DNA from: Polaribacter gangjinensis
Lineage (GTDB): Bacteria; Bacteroidota; Bacteroidia; Flavobacteriales; Flavobacteriaceae
Direction of reading: 5' to 3'
NCBI RefSeq assembly: GCF_038024125.1
Contig: NZ_CP150662.1
Span: 1,691,501 to 1,755,500 of the forward strand
Length of the DNA: 64,000 nt
The notes under the pieces are model-generated. The model did no database searches, was not told where the DNA came from, and saw nothing but the letters and a program-made list of their open reading frames with translations. Numbering within the stretch: the stretch's first letter is position 1; each line of letters starts with the position of its first letter. This document shows positions 40,821-48,878 of this stretch, in pieces. Position numbers and translations under genes: made by a program.

Positions 40821-43076
40821 ATGAGTGATCCATATATTTTAATGCTTGTTGCTTTAGGCGTTTTGGCTATTGTTGATTTAATGGTTGGTGTGAGTAATGA
40901 TGCTGTAAATTTTTTAAATTCTGCTATTGGTTCAAAAGCAATTCCTGTAAAAACCATTATGATTATTGCAAGTATTGGTGTTTTTGTAGGCGCAGTAACT
41001 TCAAGTGGAATGATGGAGGTTGCTCGTAAAGGAATTTTTAATCCTGATATGTTTGTTTTTCAGGATGTGATGATGATATTTATGGCAGTAATGATTACAG
41101 ACATTCTTTTATTAGATGTTTTTAACTCTTTAGGTATGCCAACTTCTACAACAGTTTCTGTAATTTTTGAATTGTTGGGAGCTGCTTTTGTAATTGCGAT
41201 TATAAAAATTACTAAAAGTGAAAGTGAAAATTTAAGTGCAATTTGGAATTACATTAACTATGAAACTGCGACTGAAATTATTGTTGGAATTTTACTTTCT
41301 GTAGTAGTTGCATTTACTGTTGGTGCGATTGTTCAATATTTTTCTAGATTAATTTACACGTTTAATTTTGAAACCAGACCTGCATATATTCACTCATTAT
41401 TTGGCGGAATTGCCATCACCGCTATTACTTATTTTATTGTAATAAAGGGTTTACAAGGCACTGAATTTTATAGTACTATAAAAGGATTTTTATCTGAAAA
41501 TAATAAAGTAATAATACTTGGAAATTTTATTTTCTGGACACTTTTTTCTTACTTTTTTGTTTCTGTTCTTAAAAAAAATATCCTTGTTTTAATTATTGGA
41601 GTAGGAACATTTTCATTGGCAATGGCCTTTTCAGGAAATGATTTGGTAAACTTCATTGGTGTTCCAATTGCAGCTTTAAATTCATACGAAGCTTGGCAAG
41701 TTTCAGGAGTTTCTCCTGATGTTTTTTACATGAGTAGTTTGGCTGAAGAAGTTCCATCAAACTTATGGTTTTTGTTATTAGCAGGTACTATAATGGTGAT
41801 TACATTGTGGACATCATCAAAAGCAAAATCAGTTATTGAAACAGGTGTTAATTTATCAAGACAAGGAGAAGGTCATGAAAAATTTCAACCCAATAATTTA
41901 TCAAGAGTTGTAGTTCGTTTTTCAATGTATATCAATAGCGGAATTAACTATGTGATTCCTTTAAAAACGCAAGAATATATCAATTCTAAATTTGAAAAAC
42001 CGGTTATAAAATTACCAAAAGACAAAACATACGAAATGCCAGCATTTGACTTGGTAAGAGCTGCTGTAAATTTGGTGATGGCAAGTGCTTTGATTTCAAT
42101 TGCAACCTCAATGAAATTACCACTTTCTACAACATACGTAACTTTTATGGTGGCAATGGGATCTTCTTTGGCTGATAGAGCTTGGGGTCGTGAAAGCGCA
42201 GTGTATAGAGTTGCAGGAGTATTAAACGTTATTGGTGGTTGGTTTTTAACAGCTTTAATTGCTTTTGTGGCAGCATCTATTGTTGCTTATTTTATTCAAT
42301 TAAATATTGCATTTATTCCGGTTTTATTGATAATTGTAATCATTTTATTAGCAAAAAATACCATTGCCCATAGAAAAAAATCAAAAGAAATTCAACGTAG
42401 AACTTATATTGAACGTTCTGAATTAATCACAATTAATGGTGTTATTGAAGAAAGTTCAGATCACATTTCGGAAGTTGCTATCAGAGTTAATAAATTATAC
42501 ACAAATGTAGTGGACGATTTAGCGAATCACGATTTGAAAAAACTGAAAAAAACAGATAAGTTTGTCTCAAAATTGAATGATGAAATTGATGAATTGAAAG
42601 ATAATGTGTTCTATTTTATCAAATCTTTAGATGAAACTTCGGTACAAGCAAGTAAGTTTTATATCATGGTTTTAGGTTATTTGCAAGATGCTGCTCAATC
42701 CATAAGCTATATTTCTAGAGCTAGTTTTAAGCATGTGAATAACAATCATAAAAACTTAAAAAGAGGTCAGATAAAAGATTTAAAAGAAATCAACAATCAA
42801 TTGACTTCCATTTTAGGGAAAGTAAGTACAGTTTTTAAAAAGAGAGATTTTGATAATTTACACGAAATCATCAAAGAGAAAAATCAATTGTTGTTAGATG
42901 TTTCTGCTTCTGTTGAAAAACAAGTTGCCAGAATTAGAACTGATGAAACAAGTCCGAAAAACACTACCTTGTATTTCAGTATTTTATTAGAAACAAAAGA
43001 TTTAATTAAAGCGTTGATGAGTCTTTTAGAAACTTATGAAGAGTTTCATTTAAGTGCTAAAAAAATTAAAAAATAG
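40821..43076 (+). CDS. PiT-family inorganic phosphate transporter with C-terminal PhoU-like domain
   Basis: This 751-residue inner-membrane symporter takes up phosphate with H+ or Na+. The two PiT signatures are visible: VGVSNDAVNFLNSAIGSKAI (about 22-41) and the second repeat KLPLSTTYVTFMVAMGSSLA then DRAWGRESAVYRVAGVLNVI (about 430-470), with ten or more spans to about residue 525. Residues about 540-751 form a helical cytosolic domain (ESSDHISEVAIRVNKLYTNV, VFYFIKSLDETSVQASKFYI) of PhoU-like type, a fusion common in Bacteroidota. The fused domain may gate transport or signal phosphate status. Its promoter carries a TAACAT repeat. Confidence 0.92.
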   Translation: MSDPYILMLVALGVLAIVDLMVGVSNDAVNFLNSAIGSKAIPVKTIMIIASIGVFVGAVTSSGMMEVARKGIFNPDMFVFQDVMMIFMAVMITDILLLDVFNSLGMPTSTTVSVIFELLGAAFVIAIIKITKSESENLSAIWNYINYETATEIIVGILLSVVVAFTVGAIVQYFSRLIYTFNFETRPAYIHSLFGGIAITAITYFIVIKGLQGTEFYSTIKGFLSENNKVIILGNFIFWTLFSYFFVSVLKKNILVLIIGVGTFSLAMAFSGNDLVNFIGVPIAALNSYEAWQVSGVSPDVFYMSSLAEEVPSNLWFLLLAGTIMVITLWTSSKAKSVIETGVNLSRQGEGHEKFQPNNLSRVVVRFSMYINSGINYVIPLKTQEYINSKFEKPVIKLPKDKTYEMPAFDLVRAAVNLVMASALISIATSMKLPLSTTYVTFMVAMGSSLADRAWGRESAVYRVAGVLNVIGGWFLTALIAFVAASIVAYFIQLNIAFIPVLLIIVIILLAKNTIAHRKKSKEIQRRTYIERSELITINGVIEESSDHISEVAIRVNKLYTNVVDDLANHDLKKLKKTDKFVSKLNDEIDELKDNVFYFIKSLDETSVQASKFYIMVLGYLQDAAQSISYISRASFKHVNNNHKNLKRGQIKDLKEINNQLTSILGKVSTVFKKRDFDNLHEIIKEKNQLLLDVSASVEKQVARIRTDETSPKNTTLYFSILLETKDLIKALMSLLETYEEFHLSAKKIKK

Positions 43077-43083
43077 TTTTTTG

Positions 43084-45282
43084 TTAAAACCAAAAACCTA
43101 GATTAAACAACCAATAACGTTGATTTGTATCTGGTGACCAACTGTATTTTAGCTCAATTGGACCTAGAAAACTATCGTAACTATATCCAACTGCATAGCC
43201 TGAAAATACATTTTTAAAAACGTTAATGTCTTTAAATACATTACTATCTAAACGTGCATAATTGGCAATGATTGATGCATAATGATTTTCAAAAAATCGG
43301 TATCGAAAAGTAAATTCTGATTTTATAAAAGATTTATTTGACAATTCTGCAAAATCATAGCCATACATCGTGACAAATGTGTTGATATAATTTTGATTGT
43401 ATCCTCCCAAATAAAAATCAAAAACCTGAGAAGTTGGGCTATTGAATGTAAAACCAGCCTCATTATTTAATTGGAATGTAAAACGCTCGCCAAAAGTGGT
43501 AGCAAAACCAAGCGTTCCTTTTGCTTGTGCAAATTGTTTAAAATCTTCATTAAAATCAGATGAAGCCATAAACCATTTCAAATTAAAATCAGCAAAATAT
43601 CCTTTGGTAACAAAGTATTTTTGATCGTAAGTATCTAATTTTAAATACGCAAAAGAATTAAAATAGTTGCTTCTGTCAATAACCAAATCATTGTTATTGT
43701 TGCTAATTGTTTCTGTACTAACACTTATAAATTTGTGTTCAGCACCTAAACCTAAAGCAAATTTTCGCCCAAAAGTGGTTTGAATAAAAATTTGATTGGT
43801 AATATCTGTATAATTTAAATCAATTGAATTGATGTTTGGAAATTGTCTTACAATTGGATTATATTTAGAATTCGCTCTAAAATGATCGTATCTTGAACGA
43901 AAACCATAACTCGTGTAAAATCCGTTATCGACAAAATAATTCAAATTGTAGCGCAAATTATCTCCAACAATCAAATCTAAAGACAGTAAATCGTTATTAA
44001 TTAAAAGATGCTTTTGTTTTAAATTGATGAGAAAACCTGATTTATATAAAAAATCATAATGCGCTCCTAAACTAACACTTGCTTTTTCATTTGATTCTTT
44101 TACAACAAATTCTAACACATAAGTTTTGTCTTGTTTTTGGTGTAAAGAATAGGTAATTCTGTCGTAATTTTTGGTAGCGTGTAATAACTGAATTTTACCT
44201 GAAATGTCTTGTCTAGTAAGGCTGTCACCTTCTTTAATATTCAATTTTCCAAGCATATAAGCTCTGGTGTAATTTTTACTTCCTTGAATATCAATTTTTG
44301 AAATTACTTTTTTTACATATTTAATTTCAATGGTCTTTTTTTCTTTTTTAATCAATTGAGTTTTAGCAATTTCTTGAAAAACTGTTTGAAATTTTTCAGC
44401 TTCAATTCTTCCTTTTTCTAAAATTTCTAATTTTTTATCAAAATCTACCACATTAAAATCGAAAATATCTGGATGAACATAAATATCGACATTTTCTTTT
44501 TGCTTTTCACTTTTGCTATACATTTGATAGCTCACAATTTGATTTAATATTGCTATGGCAGAAGTCAGTTTTTCTTTTTCGAACAAACGACCTTCAACAT
44601 CAACTCCAATTACGATATCCATTCCTTTTGCTTTCATTAAATCAATAGGGAAATTATTAGCAACGCCACCATCAACCAATAATTTTCCATCTAAAACAAC
44701 AGGATTTAATAAGGTTGGGAATGATCCGCTTGCGCGCAAAGCCATAGGCAAAGAACCTTTTTCAATCACTACTTCTCCACCTGTTTCAACATCAGTTGCA
44801 ATACAAAAAAACGGTATTGGAAGTTTCGAAAAATCAGTAATTTCTTCAGAAGCATCAAACAATTCAAGTAATAAATTTGTTACATTTTGCCCTTTAGAAA
44901 TAGCTCTTGGCAAACCAATTTTCCCTTTAGTTACAGGTAAAGTAATGCTTGTTTTTTCTTCAAATTCTTTTTCAAAAAAACTAGCTGCATTTCTGGGTAG
45001 AATGTCTCTTAACAAGGTTTCAAAATCGGTTTCTAAAATAATTTTCTCAATCTGATTTGCAGAATATCCTGATGCGTACAAACCGCCGATGATTGCGCCC
45101 ATACTTGTACCGGCAATATAATCTATTTGAACTCCTGCTTTGTCAATTTCTTTTAAAACAGCAATATGCGCAAATCCTTTTGCTCCTCCTCCACTCAAAA
45201 CTAATCCTACTTTTGGTTGGTTTTGCTGTCCAAACAAAAAATAAGGAATGATTATAAAGAGGTAAAAAAAGGGTAATTTCAC
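43084..45282 (-). CDS. Patatin-like phospholipase with BamA-type beta-barrel (type Vd-like; GTG start)
   Basis: The 732-residue protein combines a signal peptide (MKLPFFYLFIIIPYFLFGQ) and a patatin lipase domain with oxyanion loop GGGAKG (31-36), nucleophile S60 in AGTSMG and catalytic D204 in VDGGVANN. A POTRA-like part (about 318-385) and a C-terminal 16-strand surface-antigen barrel (about 390-732, ending WLFNLGFWF) follow. This is the PlpD/type Vd arrangement, in which the lipase is carried on its own outer-membrane barrel. The start is GTG in GTGA, overlapping the uvrC stop; no other start precedes the signal peptide. Confidence 0.92.
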   Translation of the reverse strand: MKLPFFYLFIIIPYFLFGQQNQPKVGLVLSGGGAKGFAHIAVLKEIDKAGVQIDYIAGTSMGAIIGGLYASGYSANQIEKIILETDFETLLRDILPRNAASFFEKEFEEKTSITLPVTKGKIGLPRAISKGQNVTNLLLELFDASEEITDFSKLPIPFFCIATDVETGGEVVIEKGSLPMALRASGSFPTLLNPVVLDGKLLVDGGVANNFPIDLMKAKGMDIVIGVDVEGRLFEKEKLTSAIAILNQIVSYQMYSKSEKQKENVDIYVHPDIFDFNVVDFDKKLEILEKGRIEAEKFQTVFQEIAKTQLIKKEKKTIEIKYVKKVISKIDIQGSKNYTRAYMLGKLNIKEGDSLTRQDISGKIQLLHATKNYDRITYSLHQKQDKTYVLEFVVKESNEKASVSLGAHYDFLYKSGFLINLKQKHLLINNDLLSLDLIVGDNLRYNLNYFVDNGFYTSYGFRSRYDHFRANSKYNPIVRQFPNINSIDLNYTDITNQIFIQTTFGRKFALGLGAEHKFISVSTETISNNNNDLVIDRSNYFNSFAYLKLDTYDQKYFVTKGYFADFNLKWFMASSDFNEDFKQFAQAKGTLGFATTFGERFTFQLNNEAGFTFNSPTSQVFDFYLGGYNQNYINTFVTMYGYDFAELSNKSFIKSEFTFRYRFFENHYASIIANYARLDSNVFKDINVFKNVFSGYAVGYSYDSFLGPIELKYSWSPDTNQRYWLFNLGFWF

Positions 45283-47084
45283 ATAGTTTTTTTTGGATGA
45301 TAATACTGGTACACTTTTTCGGCTCTTACTTTTCCAATTGCTTCCTGAATTTCTTCAAAAGAAGCTTCTTTGACTCGTTTTGCCGACTTAAATGTACGTA
45401 ATAAAGTTGTAATTGTTTGTGTTCCAATATCAGGAATTTGTTCTAATTCTGATTGAATAGCACTTTTACTACGTTTGTTTCTGTGAAAAGTGATGCCAAA
45501 TCTGTGTGCTTCATTCCGTAAATATTGAATAATTTTCAATGTTTCCGATTTTTTATCCAAATACATTGGGATAGAATCACCAGGATAATAAATTTCTTCT
45601 AAGCGTTTTGCAATGCCAATAATGGCAATTTTTCCGCGCAAACCTAACAAATCTAAACTTTTTAAGGCGGAAGAAAGTTGTCCTTTTCCGCCATCAATGA
45701 CAATTAATTGTGGCAAAGATTCATTTTCTGCAAGCAATCTGCTGTAACGTCTATAAACGACTTCTTCCATGGATGCAAAATCATCTGGACCTTCAACGGT
45801 TTTTATATTGAAATGTCTGTAATCTTTTTTACTTGGTTTTCCGTCTTTAAAAACCACACAAGCAGCTACAGGATTTGTACCCTGAATATTAGAATTATCA
45901 AAACATTCTATGTGTTTTGGTTCTTCTGACAAACGCAAATCTTTTTTCATTTGCGCCATAATTCTATTTACATGCCTTTCAGGATCAACAATTTTGATTT
46001 GCTTGAATTGCTCTTGTCTGTAATATTTTGCATTGCGCTCAGAAAGTTCTACAATGCGTTTTTTATCTCCTAATTTTGGAATGGTAACTTTGATGTTTTC
46101 GCCCAAATCAACTTCAAAAGGAACATAAATTTCAGGTGATTGCGAATTGAAACGTTGCCTTATCTCAATGATAAAAAGTTCTAACAATTCTTGGTCAGTT
46201 TCGTCTAATTTTTTCTTGATTTCTGTAGTGTGAGATTGAATAATTGCACCATTTGAAATCTTTAAAAAATTAGCATATCCATGAGTTTCATCAGAAATAA
46301 TTGAAAAAACATCTACATTATTAATAGACGGATTTACAATCGTACTTTTTGCTTGGTAATTACTTAATAACGTTAATTTATCCTTGATTTTTTGCGCTTC
46401 TTCAAACTCCATTTTTGTAGCAAAATCCAACATAACTTGCTGAAATTTCTCTAAACTTTCCTTGAAATTTCCTTTGATGATATTTCGAATTTCTTTGATT
46501 GATTCGTTGTAACTTGCTTCTGTTTCCAAGCCTTCACAGGCGCCTTTGCAATTTTTTAAATGATATTCTAAGCAAACTTTGTATTTGCCTTCAGAGATGT
46601 TTTTTGCACTCAAATCGAAACTACACGTTCGTAATGGATACAAATCTTTGATTAAATCCAACAAAACTTTTACCGTTTTTACAGACGTGTAAGGTCCAAA
46701 ATATTCTGAGCCATCTTTAATGACATTTCGCGTCATAAAAACTCTTGGAAATCGTTCTTTTTTGATGCAAATCCAAGGATAACTCTTATCATCTTTCAGC
46801 AAAACGTTGTAGCGTGGTTTGTGCTTTTTGATGAGATTATTTTCCAACAAAAGCGCATCAGTTTCTGTGTTTACAACAATGTGTTTGATGTGCACAATTT
46901 TCTTTACTAAAACCCTTGTTTTGCCATTCTCATGGGTTTTCGTAAAATAAGAAGCCACTCTTTTTTTTAAATCTTTGGCTTTACCAACATAAATAATTTT
47001 ATTGTCTTTATCAAAATATTGATACACGCCAGGAGCATTTGGCAATGTTTTGAGTTGAAGTTCAATAGATTCAGAAATGCTCAC
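45279..47084 (-). CDS. uvrC: Excinuclease ABC subunit C
   Basis: UvrC makes both incisions in nucleotide excision repair. The 601 residues have the GIY-YIG nuclease domain (about 15-95: NAPGVYQYFDKDNKIIYVGK), a Cys-bearing region (KVCLEYHLKNCKGACEG), the UVR helix pair that binds UvrB (about 205-240), the RNase H-like second nuclease (HIECFDNSNIQGTNPVAACV, LIVIDGGKGQLSSAL) and C-terminal HhH motifs (LEQIPDIGTQTITTLLRTFK). Length is normal. The gene ends inside the start of the patatin gene, so the two are translationally coupled. Confidence 0.96.
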   Translation of the reverse strand: MSISESIELQLKTLPNAPGVYQYFDKDNKIIYVGKAKDLKKRVASYFTKTHENGKTRVLVKKIVHIKHIVVNTETDALLLENNLIKKHKPRYNVLLKDDKSYPWICIKKERFPRVFMTRNVIKDGSEYFGPYTSVKTVKVLLDLIKDLYPLRTCSFDLSAKNISEGKYKVCLEYHLKNCKGACEGLETEASYNESIKEIRNIIKGNFKESLEKFQQVMLDFATKMEFEEAQKIKDKLTLLSNYQAKSTIVNPSINNVDVFSIISDETHGYANFLKISNGAIIQSHTTEIKKKLDETDQELLELFIIEIRQRFNSQSPEIYVPFEVDLGENIKVTIPKLGDKKRIVELSERNAKYYRQEQFKQIKIVDPERHVNRIMAQMKKDLRLSEEPKHIECFDNSNIQGTNPVAACVVFKDGKPSKKDYRHFNIKTVEGPDDFASMEEVVYRRYSRLLAENESLPQLIVIDGGKGQLSSALKSLDLLGLRGKIAIIGIAKRLEEIYYPGDSIPMYLDKKSETLKIIQYLRNEAHRFGITFHRNKRSKSAIQSELEQIPDIGTQTITTLLRTFKSAKRVKEASFEEIQEAIGKVRAEKVYQYYHPKKTM

Positions 47085-47154
47085 TTTTGATAAAATTTTG
47101 AGAGTAAAATTGATGATTTTTTATCAATTTTTTAGAATTTTATCAAGAAATATT

Positions 47155-47754
47155 TTAGTCTTTTGGAAACGCTTGTTTACTAAAAATAAAAAGAATGGCT
47201 ACTCCAATAGTGATAAATGCGTCTGCAGGATTGAAAATATATTGAAAAAATGTATAAGGTTCACCTCCTACAAATGGAAACCAATTAGGCAAATTTCCAG
47301 ACCAAATAGGAAAATAAAACATATCAACTACTTTTCCATGAAAGATTTTTCCATACGGTTCATCAGCAAAAAGTGTGGCAACTTTATTTGTAGAATCATC
47401 AAAAATAACTCCATAAAAAACAGAATCAATGATGTTGCCAACAGCTCCAGAAAATATCAATGAAATTGCTATGATTACAGCGTTGTGAACTTTAGATTTT
47501 ATGGTAGAATATAGCCAATATACAATTCCACAAACAGCTACCAAACGAAATAAGGTTAAAAAAAGTTTACCAGTTTCACCACCAAATTCAAAGCCCATGG
47601 CCATTCCATTATTTTCTGTAAAATGAATGCGAAACCAATCAAAAACTAACACTTCTTCTCCTAAAATGAAATTGGTTTTGATGTAAATTTTTATAATTTG
47701 ATCAAGAATAAGAGCGATTAAAATTGTCGCAATTGCTAGGTTCTTTTTTGACAT
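47155..47754 (-). CDS. lspA: Lipoprotein signal peptidase
   Basis: LspA cleaves signal peptides of diacylglyceryl-modified prolipoproteins. The 199 residues have four membrane spans and both catalytic aspartates: SGAVGNIIDSVFYGVIFD (about 101-118) and FNPADAFITIGVAIL (about 173-187). The protein is somewhat longer than E. coli LspA (164) because of a periplasmic insert (KVATLFADEPYGKIFHGKVV), usual in this phylum. Many lipoproteins in this window (GldD, DUF5689, HMA and beta-helix proteins) would be its substrates. Confidence 0.95.
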   Translation of the reverse strand: MSKKNLAIATILIALILDQIIKIYIKTNFILGEEVLVFDWFRIHFTENNGMAMGFEFGGETGKLFLTLFRLVAVCGIVYWLYSTIKSKVHNAVIIAISLIFSGAVGNIIDSVFYGVIFDDSTNKVATLFADEPYGKIFHGKVVDMFYFPIWSGNLPNWFPFVGGEPYTFFQYIFNPADAFITIGVAILFIFSKQAFPKD

Positions 47755-47796
47755 GCTTTTTTTAATTTGATTGCAAAAATAACAATAATATTGGGT

Positions 47797-48444
47797 TTAT
47801 TGGGTGCTTACAAAAATTATCCCTTTTATGGTGTTTATTGAAAGTGATTTGCTTGACTCAGAAACGATTTTTTTAAAATCTTTTTGATATAAAACCTCAT
47901 CAACAGTAATATTTCCAATATTAGAATGTAGGTTGATGTTTTTGTTTTTCGCAGTTGCAAAAATAGTTCCTGCATACATTTTAACAATAGTATTTGATTG
48001 AATTGTATTGAGTTTTACAATCCCTTTTTCAATGTAAATGGTTAAATCTCCCCAAAAATTTTTAGATTCAATACTATGATTTTCTCCGTAAATAGTTAAG
48101 TTTTTCCCTTTTGGGATTTTAACAATGGCATACGCTCTTTGCAATCTTTTGGTGATGAATTTTCGAAAAACAGCCTCTTCAATAATCAAACTATCCAATT
48201 GAAATTTGATAGCAACTTTATCATTTTCTTCACTAATGATGATTTCTTGTTCGTGCATATTTTCAGCAAACAAGATTACTTCCACAAATTTCGAGTTTGA
48301 GTTTTCAATCACAAAATCATCTAAACCAACTGTAGAAATCTCAATTTCTTTTAGGGAAGTTTCCATGTCTTTTTCCACTTTTTTCTGACTGAAAAAAGTG
48401 AATGAAATCATCATAAAAAGTAATAAAAGTTGTTTTTTCATCAT
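47797..48444 (-). CDS. Secreted DUF4097-like beta-solenoid protein
   Basis: The 215-residue protein has a signal peptide (MMKKQLLLLFMMISFTFFSQ). The rest consists of short repeating strands (LTIYGENHSIESKNFWGDLT, VKLNTIQSNTIVKMYAGTIF), like the DUF4097/adhesin-type beta-solenoids found in Bacteroidota. There is no recognisable catalytic motif. Its ATG directly abuts the U-tract of a hairpin terminator (48445-48473), so expression may depend on read-through from dksA-ileS. It lies 42 nt before lspA. Function is unknown. Confidence 0.72.
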   Translation of the reverse strand: MMKKQLLLLFMMISFTFFSQKKVEKDMETSLKEIEISTVGLDDFVIENSNSKFVEVILFAENMHEQEIIISEENDKVAIKFQLDSLIIEEAVFRKFITKRLQRAYAIVKIPKGKNLTIYGENHSIESKNFWGDLTIYIEKGIVKLNTIQSNTIVKMYAGTIFATAKNKNINLHSNIGNITVDEVLYQKDFKKIVSESSKSLSINTIKGIIFVSTQ

Positions 48445-48473
48445 AAAAAAAGCTTCTTTTAAGAGAAGCTTTT
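48445..48473 (-). terminator. Hairpin terminator abutting the start of the DUF4097-like gene
   Basis: On the minus strand AAAAGCTTCT / AGAAGCTTTT (48448-48473) is followed by T7 and then ATG at 48444. It ends the ileS-dksA transcript, or attenuates the genes after it. Confidence 0.7.
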
Positions 48474-48496
48474 ACAATTATTTGGGGAAACTAAAA

Positions 48497-48874
48497 TTAT
48501 TGACGTCTTTTAGCTTCGATACTTAAAGTAGCATGAGGCACTAATTTTAAACGCTCTTTTTGAATCAGTTTTCCAGTAACTCTACAAACACCATACGTTC
48601 CATTTTCTATTCTTTGCAACGCATTTTTTAAATCTCTAATGAATTTTTCTTGTCTAATTGCCAACTGTACATTTGCTTCTTTGTTCATTACATCTGAACC
48701 TTCATCAAAAGATTTGAAAGATGGTGAAGTATCATCTGTACCATTATCTGCGTCGTTTTTATAGGCACTTTTTAAGATATCTAAATCCTCTTGAGCTCTT
48801 TTTATCTTTTTTTCAATAATTTGTCTGAACTCTTTTAAGTCCTCTTCTGAATATTTTAGTTTTACGTCTGACAT
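48497..48874 (-). CDS. TraR/DksA-family regulator with degenerate zinc finger
   Basis: The 125-residue protein has the DksA layout: an N-terminal coiled coil (EDLKEFRQIIEKKIKRAQED and on to about residue 90) that would enter the RNA polymerase secondary channel. The C-terminal globular part is GTYGVCRVTGKLIQKERLKL then VPHATLSIEAKRRQ. Only one Cys (C97) remains of the usual four-Cys zinc finger, a form I recall as normal in Flavobacteriia. I use ATG at 48874; an upstream ATG at 48892 would overlap ileS. It lies 4 nt after ileS and ends with a terminator. Confidence 0.87.
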   Translation of the reverse strand: MSDVKLKYSEEDLKEFRQIIEKKIKRAQEDLDILKSAYKNDADNGTDDTSPSFKSFDEGSDVMNKEANVQLAIRQEKFIRDLKNALQRIENGTYGVCRVTGKLIQKERLKLVPHATLSIEAKRRQ

Positions 48875-48878
48875 TTTC

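Noticed and set aside
47106..47131. AAAATTGAT/ATCAATTTT hairpin between lspA and uvrC as a terminator
   Set aside because: A/T-rich stem; its U-tract faces the plus strand, where no gene ends, and it has only four U in the direction of lspA.
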